The notes under the pieces are model-generated. The model was not told the DNA's origin. It worked only from the letters and a program-made list of their open reading frames with translations, and did not search any database. A program made the position numbers and the translations under genes. A DNA stretch of 64,000 bases from Pararcticibacter amylolyticus (GTDB lineage Bacteria; Bacteroidota; Bacteroidia; Sphingobacteriales; Sphingobacteriaceae), in assembly GCF_003130405.1 (NCBI RefSeq), contig NZ_QEAS01000002.1:109289-173288 (forward strand), written 5' to 3'. Within the stretch, counting starts at the first letter, position 1. Every line of letters begins with the position of its first letter. Shown piece after piece: positions 8,689 to 17,074 of this stretch.

Positions 8689-9312
8689 ATGAAGTTAAAA
8701 TATCTTTTAGTGGTGGCTTGCCTGTGTCAGGCCGCCGCCGCTTTCGCTCAGGATTTTCAAAAGGAAGCAGCCCGCTACCGCAAGGAGTACCTGGAAGGTT
8801 TCCTGAAGGATCAGCATTCTCCCCTGAAGAAAGAAGACCTGAAAAACCTGCATTTTTATGAGGCCGACAGCAACTTCAGGGTACAGGCAAAAGTGACGCT
8901 TCCCGAAGACCAGAAACCTTTTAAGATGCCCACTTTCGACGGAACCAGTAAGGAGTTTATCCGCTATGCAACACTCAGCTTCACGCTGGCCGGCGAGTCC
9001 CGCCAGCTTACGCTGTACAGGAATATTGCTCTGGCGTCTAACGCTGAATATAAGGACTATCTGTTTCTTCCGTTCACCGACCAGACCAACAGCACGGAGA
9101 CATATGGCGGGGGAAGATATATAGACGTCAAAACCAGCGATATCAAAGACGGGAACATCACAATCGATTTCAACAGGGCATATAATCCATACTGCGCATA
9201 CAGTTCCGGTTACCGCTGCCCCGTCCCTCCGGAAGAAAATGATCTTTCTTTAGCAGTGAAGGCAGGAGAGAAGCAATATACCGGGGAAAAGAAACAAAGG
9301 GATGCCCGATAG
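8689..9312 (+). CDS. DUF1684 family exported protein
   Basis: A 207-residue protein with a cleavable signal peptide (cut expected near AAAFAQ, residue 21). The body carries DUF1684 landmarks: KEDLKNLHFYEADSNFRV, RYATLSFTLAG, a YLFLPFTDQTN block, YGGGRYIDV and the near-invariant NRAYNPYCAYSSGYRCP followed by PPEENDL. The biochemical role of this family is unknown; the conserved Cys pair and Tyr/Asn motif suggest a fold-stabilising or active site. It is the third cistron of the S-box-controlled SusC/SusD unit, which links it to whatever that importer brings in. A strong terminator (9342-9384) closes the unit. Confidence 0.88.
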   Translation: MKLKYLLVVACLCQAAAAFAQDFQKEAARYRKEYLEGFLKDQHSPLKKEDLKNLHFYEADSNFRVQAKVTLPEDQKPFKMPTFDGTSKEFIRYATLSFTLAGESRQLTLYRNIALASNAEYKDYLFLPFTDQTNSTETYGGGRYIDVKTSDIKDGNITIDFNRAYNPYCAYSSGYRCPVPPEENDLSLAVKAGEKQYTGEKKQRDAR

Positions 9313-9341
9313 GCACACCATTTAATATGCAAATCGTTATT

Positions 9342-9384
9342 CCGGCAGGTTCTTTTTCAAAAGGAGCCTGCCGGTTGTTTTTTT
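9342..9384 (+). terminator. Rho-independent terminator after the S-box operon
   Basis: CCGGCAGG (9342-9349) pairs with CCTGCCGG (9367-9374), followed by TTGTTTTTTT. It lies between the convergent DUF1684 and nagA genes and overlaps the nagA stop codon. Confidence 0.8.
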
Positions 9385-10492
9385 ATCGTTTTTGTTCTTC
9401 CCCGTTAATGAACACCATATCCGGCTTGAAATCCTCATCGAACACCAGGATATCTGCTTTATAACCTTCCCGGATCTTTCCGCGGTCCGGCGCTCCGATC
9501 ACCTGTGCCGGATAGGCAGATGCCATTCTCAAAGCCTCGTCCAGGGGTATATCTGCATGCTTCACGCAATTCTCAACAGCCTTTAAAAGAGTTAGTTTAG
9601 AGCCCGAAAGCGTACCGTCAGGTAAAGTAAAGCGATCTTCTTTTTCTACGTGAACATACGGTCCTGCCAGTGTTTCTGTAACGGCATCTGTAATCAGGAA
9701 AAGCCGTTCTTTCATCATCTTCTTCGCAATGGAAATCACAGGGAAGGCAACATGGATACCGTCTGCCACAATACTTGCAAAGACATCTTTCGCCCCGAAC
9801 AAGGCTCCTGGTAAACCTGGCTCCCGGTGATGCAGCGGCGACATTGCATTGAAAAGATGTGTGGATGTTCTGATACCGTTTGCAAAAGCCTGCTGCGACT
9901 CTTCAAATGTAGCATTACTGTGTCCGGCAGACACCGTTACTCCATTTTGCTCCAGGAAGGTAATAATCGCCGGGTCTGTCATTTCAGGAGCCAGGGTGAT
10001 CATTTTAACTAATCCATCACTGTACCGGATCAGATCTTCAACTTCTTTCATATCCGGCTTCCTGATATACCCGAGCACGTGAGCTCCCCGTTTCGCCGGG
10101 TTCATATAGGGTCCTTCCAGATGAATCCCCATAAAGGCGGGATGGGAGAATCCTCTGGCTGCCTCAATTGCTTTCCTGAACACTTCCAGGGTATTGGTAG
10201 CCAGGGTGATCAGGAAACCTGTTGTTCCCGTCGCGGTAATCGCATCGGAGATACTTTCAAGGGAAGAGCGGGAAAGCGCCTGCGAAAACAAATACTCTCC
10301 GGCTCCGTAGATCTGGAGATCAAGTAATCCGGGTGCTATATATTTTCCATTACAATCTATGATAGTATAATCTTCAGGAACGGAAGAGAGATCTGTAAAT
10401 CCCTCAATTTCCCCCCTGGTACATAACAGGGCTTTTCCCTGAATTTCTCCGTCCCCGGTATAGATTGTACCGTTAATAAACGCTGTTTTCAT
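9383..10492 (-). CDS. nagA: N-acetylglucosamine-6-phosphate deacetylase
   Basis: A 369-residue amidohydrolase of the NagA type. It would hydrolyse GlcNAc-6-phosphate to glucosamine-6-phosphate and acetate in the cytoplasm, in amino-sugar and wall recycling. Visible metal/substrate residues are DLQIYGAG (58-65, the NagA form that replaces the usual HxH), HLEGPY (E126), SAGHSNAT (H191), STHLFNAMSPLHHREPG (H212, substrate loop), ADGIHV (H247) and ITDAV (catalytic D269). It is divergent from a DUF5009/NagX-like membrane protein, 139 bp apart, consistent with shared GlcNAc metabolism. nagB is not in this window. Confidence 0.93.
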   Translation of the reverse strand: MKTAFINGTIYTGDGEIQGKALLCTRGEIEGFTDLSSVPEDYTIIDCNGKYIAPGLLDLQIYGAGEYLFSQALSRSSLESISDAITATGTTGFLITLATNTLEVFRKAIEAARGFSHPAFMGIHLEGPYMNPAKRGAHVLGYIRKPDMKEVEDLIRYSDGLVKMITLAPEMTDPAIITFLEQNGVTVSAGHSNATFEESQQAFANGIRTSTHLFNAMSPLHHREPGLPGALFGAKDVFASIVADGIHVAFPVISIAKKMMKERLFLITDAVTETLAGPYVHVEKEDRFTLPDGTLSGSKLTLLKAVENCVKHADIPLDEALRMASAYPAQVIGAPDRGKIREGYKADILVFDEDFKPDMVFINGEEQKR

Positions 10493-10631
10493 ATCTGGTT
10501 TTAAATGTCACTAAAATAAACTTCTCTTTAGTAAACTTAGATAAATTCGATCTCTCCTCAGCCATTGAAAATATTCTATAGAGGAAATTTATTATCTTGT
10601 TCTGCTTTTATAAGACTTGAATACCAGCAAA

Positions 10632-11804
10632 ATGACTAACCTCCCTAAGCGCCTCCTGTCTATTGACGTGTTCCGGGCGATCACGATGTTCCTGATGATC
10701 TTCGTTAACGATGTAGCAGGTGTAGATAACATTCCGTCCTGGATCGGACACACGCAGGCTGATGAAGACGGAATGGGTTTTGCTGACATTATCTTTCCGA
10801 CCTTTCTTTTCATTGTCGGGCTTTCGATGCCCTGGGCGCTAAGAAAGCGCATTCAAAAGGGAGATTCCTTTATCAGCATCTTTTATCACATCTTTTCCCG
10901 CTCGTTTGCCCTGATAGTGATGGGCTTTTACCATGTAAATATGGAAAGCTATAGCGACGAATCTATGCTGCCGAAGGCAATATGGGGATTGCTGATCACT
11001 CTGAGCTTTTTTCTTGTCTGGCTGGATTATCCTCTGGCCATCAACAAAATACTGAAATATGCGCTGATATCCCTTGGCGCTGCAGCCCTCATCACAATGG
11101 CTTTGCTGTACAAAGGGGGAGAAGGCGGGCAAACTCATGGAATGGAGCCATCATGGTGGGGTATCCTGGGCATCATTGGCTGGGCATACCTCGTGAGTGC
11201 AGTAGTTTTCACAGTGATCAGGGCGAATATTTATCTTCACCTGTCTGCCACAATGCTGTTCCTGGCAATTAATATTACATCTCATCTTCAGCTCATGCCT
11301 TTTGATATCCCGGTGGTAGGCGACGCTTCCAGCATCATGCTCATCATGCTGGGCGCCCTCGTCTCCCTAATGTACTCAATTCTCACCGAACGGAACAGGG
11401 AGGAAGCACTATGGTCCCTGCTGGCCGGAACTGCAGTAGCATTGACAGCGCTCGGGTTCTTCATCCGCCCTTATGCAGGGGGCATCTCCAAGATCATGGC
11501 TACACCAGCCTGGGTAACGATCTGTTCCGGTATCGCCATCCTCTTCTTTGCCGGCATGATCTGGCTGATTGACATAAAGAAAAAGCAGGACTGGTTTAGC
11601 TGGATCAGCGCGGCAGGAACAAGCACGCTTACCTGCTACCTGATGCCTTACATCCTTTATTTCATCTTTGACCTGGCCGGTTTCTGGTATCCTGCTGTTT
11701 TAAATTCCGGCTTGCCAGGCATCCTGCGCTCGTTGTCTATATCTTTTTTACTTATCGTACTCGTTAAAAAAATGGAAAAGAAAAAGCTCCGGCTGAAAAT
11801 ATAG
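10632..11804 (+). CDS. DUF5009 / NagX-like (HGSNAT-related) membrane protein
   Basis: About 390 residues with roughly ten membrane helices. The N-terminus (RLLSIDVFRAITMFLMIFVN) and the FADIIFPTFLFIVGLSMPWA block are typical of the heparan-alpha-glucosaminide N-acetyltransferase-like family (DUF5009/DUF1624, NagX). Such proteins sit in the inner membrane near GlcNAc or chitin genes and may move acetyl groups or sugars across it; the activity in bacteria is not well established. The divergent nagA next door supports an amino-sugar role. A TTG 15 nt upstream (10617) could extend the protein by five residues, but the ATG at 10632 gives the usual family N-terminus. Confidence 0.82.
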   Translation: MTNLPKRLLSIDVFRAITMFLMIFVNDVAGVDNIPSWIGHTQADEDGMGFADIIFPTFLFIVGLSMPWALRKRIQKGDSFISIFYHIFSRSFALIVMGFYHVNMESYSDESMLPKAIWGLLITLSFFLVWLDYPLAINKILKYALISLGAAALITMALLYKGGEGGQTHGMEPSWWGILGIIGWAYLVSAVVFTVIRANIYLHLSATMLFLAINITSHLQLMPFDIPVVGDASSIMLIMLGALVSLMYSILTERNREEALWSLLAGTAVALTALGFFIRPYAGGISKIMATPAWVTICSGIAILFFAGMIWLIDIKKKQDWFSWISAAGTSTLTCYLMPYILYFIFDLAGFWYPAVLNSGLPGILRSLSISFLLIVLVKKMEKKKLRLKI

Positions 11805-11830
11805 GCGCTTAAAATCATGATAAATTCCAT

Positions 11831-11838
11831 TACATTTG
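11831..11838 (+). promoter_or_regulatory. -7 promoter box of the NUDIX gene (leaderless)
   Basis: TACATTTG matches TAnnTTTG and ends only 4 nt before the ATG at 11843, so the transcript probably begins at or beside the start codon. Confidence 0.55.
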
Positions 11839-11842
11839 CCGC

Positions 11843-12298
11843 ATGTTTCTGTTTAACGTTCGTGTCTACGGGCTATTAATAAATGAGAAGGAGCAAGTGC
11901 TCCTGAGTGATGAGGAACACGAAGGTGTATATCTTACCAAGTTTCCCGGCGGAGGATTAGAGTATGGCGAAGGGCTTATAGACGCCCTTAAACGCGAGTT
12001 TTTTGAAGAGTGTGGTTTCCAGATCGAAATAAAGGATCACCTGTATACCACCGATTTCTTTGAGAAATCAGCATTTAACGAAAGCCAGATCATCAGTATT
12101 TACTACCTTGTAAAACCATTGTCGCCGGTACAGCTTGCCAGCTCCGAACTTCCTTTTGATTTCCCTGAAGGAAGCAAGTTCCGCCAGGCCTTCCGCTGGC
12201 GAAATCTTCACGCCCTGCAATCCTCCGATGTGACGTTTCTGACGGATAAAAAGGCGATAGAAGCGGTAAAGAAAAGGTGGAAAGAATCCACTCTGTAG
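11843..12298 (+). CDS. NUDIX hydrolase
   Basis: A 151-residue NUDIX protein. The full Nudix box GX5EX7REUXEEXGU is present within GGGLEYGEGLIDALKREFF continuing EECGF (about residues 36-58). It would cleave a nucleoside diphosphate linked to another moiety with Mg2+; the exact substrate (oxidised dNTP, sugar nucleotide or other) cannot be read from the sequence. It is a single gene between the DUF5009 and aldo/keto reductase genes. A -7 box 4 nt before the ATG suggests a leaderless message and supports this start. Confidence 0.9.
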   Translation: MFLFNVRVYGLLINEKEQVLLSDEEHEGVYLTKFPGGGLEYGEGLIDALKREFFEECGFQIEIKDHLYTTDFFEKSAFNESQIISIYYLVKPLSPVQLASSELPFDFPEGSKFRQAFRWRNLHALQSSDVTFLTDKKAIEAVKKRWKESTL

Positions 12299-12375
12299 CT
12301 TACAGAGATCCCTCTGTCAAAATCTCAGTGAAATGACATTCAGGTGTTGAACAATCCGGTTTAGCCTTAGTTATT

Positions 12376-12396
12376 TTGTACAAAACATACGTACAA
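12376..12396. promoter_or_regulatory. inverted repeat TTGTAC-N9-GTACAA at the aldo/keto reductase start
   Basis: Two perfect 6-bp half-sites separated by 9 bp. The second runs into the A of the ATG at 12396. The position fits a repressor operator covering the start region, but the cognate regulator is unknown. Confidence 0.35.
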
Positions 12397-13343
12397 TGGA
12401 ACGAAGAAAACTTGGAAATTCAGAACTGGAAGTATCTCCCTTATGCTTCGGTGGTAACGTTTTTGGCTGGACCGCTGACCAGAGCACTTCATTCAGGCTG
12501 CTGGATTCTTTTTTAGATCTGGGCTTTGATTTTATAGATACGGCGGATGTATACTCCCGCTGGGTGCCCGGCAACACCGGCGGAGAGTCGGAAGCCATTA
12601 TCGGCAAATGGCTGAAACAAAGCGGCAAAAGGAACAAGGTTGTCCTGGCTACAAAAGTCGGCTCCGAGATGGGCCCCGGCCAGAAAGGATTATCAAAGGA
12701 ATATATCACTAAAGCTGTAGAGGCATCCCTGAAGCGCCTGCAAACAGACTATATCGATTTGTACCAGTCTCACTATGATGATGTTTCGGTACCGGTTGAA
12801 GAAACCCTCGAAGCATATGCGAAACTGATCAGCGAAGGAAAAATCAGGGTAATTGGAGCGTCTAACTTCAGTCCCGAACGACTAAAGGAAGCGCTTGACG
12901 CCAGCGAAAAAGGCCTGCCCAGATATGAAAGCCTTCAGCCGGAATACAATCTTGTCGAACGGGAAGGCTATGAAAGCAAATATGAACCTATAGTAAACGA
13001 ATATGGCATCGGCGTGATCAGTTATTATTCTCTTGCCAGCGGTTTCCTTTCCGGGAAATACCGCACCGAAGCAGACCTTTCGAAGAGTCCGCGCGGACAG
13101 GGAGTGAGAAAATACCTGGAAGGGAAGGGTAAGAATGTCCTGGCGACCCTGGATGAAATAGCTGCAAAACACCATGCAACCCCGGCACAGGTTTCTCTTG
13201 CCTGGCTGATAGCCCATCCGGGTATCACCGCTCCGATTGTCAGCGCTACCACCACCGGACAACTGGAAGACATTGCAAAGTCGGCAACACTGAAACTGGA
13301 TGAGTCTGATCTGGAATCACTCAACAGGGCCAGCGCCTGGTGA
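12396..13343 (+). CDS. aldo/keto reductase
   Basis: A 315-residue NADPH-dependent aldo/keto reductase of the plain (beta/alpha)8 type. It starts MERRKLGNSELEVSPLCFGG, as in the YghZ/Tas/AKR11-like group. The catalytic tetrad is visible: Asp and Tyr in DFIDTADVYSRW, Lys in VVLATKVGS and His in YQSHYDD. The C-terminal ITAPIVSATTTGQLED loop binds the cofactor phosphate. It likely reduces sugar-derived or xenobiotic carbonyls. It is monocistronic; a TTGTAC palindrome overlaps the start and a repeat-bearing intergenic region follows. Confidence 0.92.
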   Translation: MERRKLGNSELEVSPLCFGGNVFGWTADQSTSFRLLDSFLDLGFDFIDTADVYSRWVPGNTGGESEAIIGKWLKQSGKRNKVVLATKVGSEMGPGQKGLSKEYITKAVEASLKRLQTDYIDLYQSHYDDVSVPVEETLEAYAKLISEGKIRVIGASNFSPERLKEALDASEKGLPRYESLQPEYNLVEREGYESKYEPIVNEYGIGVISYYSLASGFLSGKYRTEADLSKSPRGQGVRKYLEGKGKNVLATLDEIAAKHHATPAQVSLAWLIAHPGITAPIVSATTTGQLEDIAKSATLKLDESDLESLNRASAW

Positions 13344-13461
13344 AATCAGGGGAACCGGAGGTTAATTCTGCCTCATAAGGAGGAAGCTTTGCAGAACTAA
13401 AGGAACCGGTTGCGACCCCTGTGCTGCCGCTGTGCGGGATGAGGGCTCAGTGAGAGAACCA

Positions 13462-13517
13462 TGAGAGCACGGTAAGTGCACCTTTTCCTGCAAAAGGGTG
13501 CACTCACCGTGCTCTCA
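13462..13517. repeat. long imperfect hairpin built on GAGAGCAC / GTGCTCTC
   Basis: TGAGAGCACGGTAAGTGCACC on the left pairs with GGGTGCACTCACCGTGCTCTCA on the right, with TTTT/AAAA extending the stem to a 5-nt loop: about 25 pairs with one A-C mismatch and one bulge. A third partial copy (GTGCTCTCACCC) lies at 13530-13541 and a TGAGAGAACC half-copy at 13451-13460. The whole 325-bp gap (13344-13668) otherwise has no gene. It could be a REP-like element or a terminator for the aldo/keto reductase, though the U-tract is missing. Confidence 0.6.
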
Positions 13518-13654
13518 CCCTGCTGTCAACGTGCTCTCACCCGGCAGAGAGGTGCCACAGAGATGGCAGCGTGATCCTTATGATCTATAAATCATCCTCC
13601 CTTTTATATAACCCCATACCACAATCAAATGTTCAGATTTTCGGAGCGAACTCT

Positions 13655-13662
13655 TACCTTTG
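13655..13662 (+). promoter_or_regulatory. -7 promoter box of the UbiD-family gene (leaderless)
   Basis: TACCTTTG ends 6 nt before the ATG at 13669, implying transcription starts at or next to the start codon. This argues against the TTG start three codons upstream, which lies inside the box. Confidence 0.55.
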
Positions 13663-13668
13663 GCTCCA

Positions 13669-15507
13669 ATGGGATATAATAGTCTGCAAACCTGCATAAA
13701 CGATCTGGAGAATAACGGGCATTTGATCAGGATCAGGGAAGAAGTAGATCCGTACCTGGAGATGGCCGCCATTCATCTCCGTGTATTCGAAAATGAAGGA
13801 CCGGCTCTCTATTTCGAGAATGTCAAAGGTTCCCGTTTTCCGGCGGTTTCCAACCTGTTCGGAACACTTGACCGTTCGAAGTTCATCTTCAGGGACACCC
13901 TGGAAAAGATCAAGATCCTGGTAGATCTGAAGACCGATCCGGTGAAAGCTATCAAAAATCCGTTTAAATATCTTGATGTTAGTCTGACGGCCCTTTCCGC
14001 GCTTCCGATGAAGACGGGGCGTAACGCTCCCATCAATTTCGGAAGAACGCAGATCAGTGAGCTGCCGCAAATTGTAAACTGGCCGATGGACGGAGGCCCT
14101 TTTGTGACCATGCCACAGGTTTATACCGAGGATGCCGATAAGCCCGGCATCATGAATGCGAACCTGGGAATGTACCGGATCCAGCTTGGCGGAAACGAAT
14201 ATGTTCTGAACGAAGAGGTGGGGTTGCATTACCAGATCCACCGGGGCATTGGTGTGCATCAGACTAAAGCAAATGCTAAAGGCCAGCCCCTGAAGGTGAG
14301 TATATTTGTGGGAGGGCCGCCCTCTCATCCGCTTTCGGCCGTTATGCCTTTGCCCGAAGGCCTCTCTGAGATGACTTTTGCAGGAGCACTAGGAAACAGG
14401 CGTTTCCGCTATTTTTACGATGAGGAAGGATTTTGTATCTCCGCAGACGCCGATTTCGTGATTACAGGAACGGTCGAGCCTTATGCGAATAAACCGGAAG
14501 GACCGTTTGGAGACCACCTTGGCTATTACAGCCTCGTTCATCCTTTCCCCTTAATGAAGGTTCATAAGGTGTATCACCGTAAAAATCCGGTATGGTCATT
14601 TACCGTAGTCGGCAGGCCTCCCCAGGAGGATACCAGCTTTGGCGCGCTGATCCACGAGATCACGGGTTCAGCTATTCCTTCGGAAATTCCGGGCTTACAT
14701 GAAGTAAATGCTGTGGATGCGGCCGGTGTTCACCCCTTACTGTTTGCCATCGGAAGTGAACGGTACACCCCATACCTGGCAGAACGCAAACCGCAGGAGA
14801 TTCTGACGATAGCGAATCATATATTAGGAAAAAACCAGTTAAGCCTCGCTAAATACCTGTTCATCTCAGCGAAAGAAGACGATCCTTCACTGCATACGCA
14901 CGATATTGGCGGCTTCCTAATACATGTACTCGAAAGGATGGACTTCAGAAGTGACCTCCATTTTCACACCAATACAACAATTGATACGCTTGATTATACA
15001 GGCGGAGCTTTAAATTCAGGGTCAAAAGTCGTTTTTGCAGCAGCGGGAGAGAAGAAGAGGGAATTATGGAGAGAGCTGCCTGCTGCGTTGACTATTCCTT
15101 CTGTTTTTAGCGGCATTAAACTGGCCCTGCCGGGTATAGCCGCTATTGAAGCGCCAGCTTACCAGAATGAGGAAAAGACTGAAAAAGAAATAGGTATCCT
15201 CAACGAGCAATTGAGGAAGGAAGACCTAAAAGGACTGGCTCTGATCGTTTTATGTGACGATGCTGACTTTGCTACGGCCTCTGTAAACAACCTGGTCTGG
15301 ATAACATTTACCCGCAGCAATCCGTCTCATGATATTTACGGTGTTAATAGTTTTACGAGGTATAAACACTGGGGATGTGAAGGTCCCGTTATTATAGATG
15401 CACGAAAGAAACCACATCACGCACCCGAGCTGATTAAAGATCCGGATGTTGAAAGGAGGGTAGACCGGCTTGGAGAGAAAGGTGGATCTCTCTATGGAGT
15501 TATTTAA
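13669..15507 (+). CDS. UbiD-family prenylated-FMN decarboxylase
   Basis: About 612 residues, a full-length UbiD-type enzyme that would use prenyl-FMN to decarboxylate an aromatic or alpha,beta-unsaturated acid. Seen in sequence: the N-terminal LQTCINDLENNGHLIRI, the flavin/metal region around VGLHYQIHRGIGVH and, in the active site, EPYANKPEGPFGDHLGYYS carrying the UbiD Glu and Asp residues. The C-terminal YKHWGCEGPVIIDARKKPH is also typical. The partner UbiX that makes the cofactor is not in this window, and no quinone genes are adjacent, so the substrate is open. A bidirectional terminator separates it from the convergent porin gene. Confidence 0.88.
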   Translation: MGYNSLQTCINDLENNGHLIRIREEVDPYLEMAAIHLRVFENEGPALYFENVKGSRFPAVSNLFGTLDRSKFIFRDTLEKIKILVDLKTDPVKAIKNPFKYLDVSLTALSALPMKTGRNAPINFGRTQISELPQIVNWPMDGGPFVTMPQVYTEDADKPGIMNANLGMYRIQLGGNEYVLNEEVGLHYQIHRGIGVHQTKANAKGQPLKVSIFVGGPPSHPLSAVMPLPEGLSEMTFAGALGNRRFRYFYDEEGFCISADADFVITGTVEPYANKPEGPFGDHLGYYSLVHPFPLMKVHKVYHRKNPVWSFTVVGRPPQEDTSFGALIHEITGSAIPSEIPGLHEVNAVDAAGVHPLLFAIGSERYTPYLAERKPQEILTIANHILGKNQLSLAKYLFISAKEDDPSLHTHDIGGFLIHVLERMDFRSDLHFHTNTTIDTLDYTGGALNSGSKVVFAAAGEKKRELWRELPAALTIPSVFSGIKLALPGIAAIEAPAYQNEEKTEKEIGILNEQLRKEDLKGLALIVLCDDADFATASVNNLVWITFTRSNPSHDIYGVNSFTRYKHWGCEGPVIIDARKKPHHAPELIKDPDVERRVDRLGEKGGSLYGVI

Positions 15508-15550
15508 AAAGAAGCAGGCCGGAAGTTAAACACTCCGGCCCGCTTCTTTT
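15506..15550. terminator. bidirectional terminator between convergent genes
   Basis: AAAAAGAAGC-A-GGCCGGA pairs with TCCGGCC-C-GCTTCTTTT (one mismatch), with an A-tract on one side and a T-tract on the other. It serves the UbiD-family gene on the plus strand and the FadL-like gene on the minus strand. Confidence 0.82.
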
Positions 15551-15574
15551 CTGGAGAAATATATAAAACACACA

Positions 15575-17044
15575 TTAAAAACGGAAGCCTACAGTAAGGT
15601 ATGCGTTGTTATACGTTTTGTCAAGCGTAGCCTGTGGGCTATCATTATTATATAGCTCATAAGGGTAAATATGTTGTTTTCCTGAACTTCTTGAATATGT
15701 AGCATCTACATAGAAATTAGCAAAACGATATCCGACTCCGCCGCTGTATGTGTTGGTCGCACTTCCAATACCTCTTTCTGGATTGCCCTGGTAATTGTAA
15801 CCAGCACGCATGTAGAAATTATTATCAATTCTTCCTTCTGCTCCAATGCGGGCATTAACTGTCGACTGATATAACGATGCTATGTCACTATTGTCGTTCT
15901 CAGCCCCGGGAGTATCGCTAATCTTCATTCCTTCATAATCAACATATTCGACGTCAGCTGTGATAAATCCCCTTTGCTTGAAGAACACTGCCAAGCCTCC
16001 TGAAACCTTCAATGGTGTACGTAAATTATAATTGTAGTTATAAGCCTCAGCAGGCTCTGCGCGGCTATAAGGAGTCGCATTCACGTAACGGGTTTCCAGT
16101 GCATAGTTAGTACGGTCTTCTATCGAATACCAGGTGGGGCTGGTAAATGATGCTCCAAACTGTACAGCGGGAACCGGTTTGTAGATCAAACCAACCTTTA
16201 GATTAAAACCACTGCCGTTAGTATGCTGGTTAATATCATAGAAACTATCGAAAAGGGCATTATCTGCAACAGCATCACCATCGAGAAAGGTTGTTTCATT
16301 TGTCTCAATAAATGTGGAGGCCGACCTGTAACGAAGACTTGTAAAACCAATCCCGAGCCCCAGGTAAAGCTTGTTGCTGTAATTTGTACCCATCGAAACG
16401 CTAAATTCGTTTTGTCCTCCGGTCATCTGCTGATCATAATACTGATCAGCACCTATCGCGGTATTCGGCACATATGTATTTCCTTCTAATCTGATCAACC
16501 TGTGATCGGCTGCCCAACCGGCTTCGGGATAATCCTCCATCCCGTAAGGCGTGTTAGCCAGTTCTGCAAAATAGTCGGCTACAGATGTTTGATTATTAAA
16601 CCCTGAATAAGACACGTTATTATAGAAGTTATATGTCCTGTTCCAGGATAAACCAAAATTGAAATTTAAGAAGCCTTCAGATGTGTTAGCTCCTCTGCCT
16701 ACTCTTGATTTCGTATTAAATACGAGTGAGGCATTATTAAAATTCATCCGGTTCTTGTCTGCACTCTCTTTATTCCCAAAATAAGTAGCATCAATGGAAG
16801 ATAAATTGTATTCAGGAGTAAAACTAAATTCAGATCCGTTGAAGAATCCTAAGCCGGCAGGATTGCTGCTGACAGATGTTAAGTCTCCTCCGATGGCAGT
16901 AGACGCGTTACCGAGCGCCTTAACTCTCGATGTGGATCCCTGGTTAAATCTCGAAAACCGCAACGCATCCTGCACATATTGTGCATATGTTGTCTGACTG
17001 ACTGTAAGTAATACAGTGCCAATCAATAGAAATTTTAATCTCAT
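15575..17044 (-). CDS. OmpP1/FadL-family outer-membrane transport protein
   Basis: A 489-residue outer-membrane barrel with a signal peptide (cut after QTTYAQ). The mature start YVQDALRFSRFNQGSTSRV and the following GNASTAIGGDLTSVSSNPAGLGFF are the FadL hatch-domain signature found in Bacteroidetes FadL/TodX-like proteins. Many alternating aromatic strands follow and the protein ends in GFRF. FadL-type channels pass hydrophobic compounds such as fatty acids; some Bacteroidetes members serve other roles. It sits 30 bp downstream of the Gly/Tyr-rich lipoprotein gene on the same strand, so they are probably co-transcribed. Confidence 0.85.
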   Translation of the reverse strand: MRLKFLLIGTVLLTVSQTTYAQYVQDALRFSRFNQGSTSRVKALGNASTAIGGDLTSVSSNPAGLGFFNGSEFSFTPEYNLSSIDATYFGNKESADKNRMNFNNASLVFNTKSRVGRGANTSEGFLNFNFGLSWNRTYNFYNNVSYSGFNNQTSVADYFAELANTPYGMEDYPEAGWAADHRLIRLEGNTYVPNTAIGADQYYDQQMTGGQNEFSVSMGTNYSNKLYLGLGIGFTSLRYRSASTFIETNETTFLDGDAVADNALFDSFYDINQHTNGSGFNLKVGLIYKPVPAVQFGASFTSPTWYSIEDRTNYALETRYVNATPYSRAEPAEAYNYNYNLRTPLKVSGGLAVFFKQRGFITADVEYVDYEGMKISDTPGAENDNSDIASLYQSTVNARIGAEGRIDNNFYMRAGYNYQGNPERGIGSATNTYSGGVGYRFANFYVDATYSRSSGKQHIYPYELYNNDSPQATLDKTYNNAYLTVGFRF

Positions 17045-17074
17045 TGTTTTGTGTTAAAAGTTAATTACAAACTC

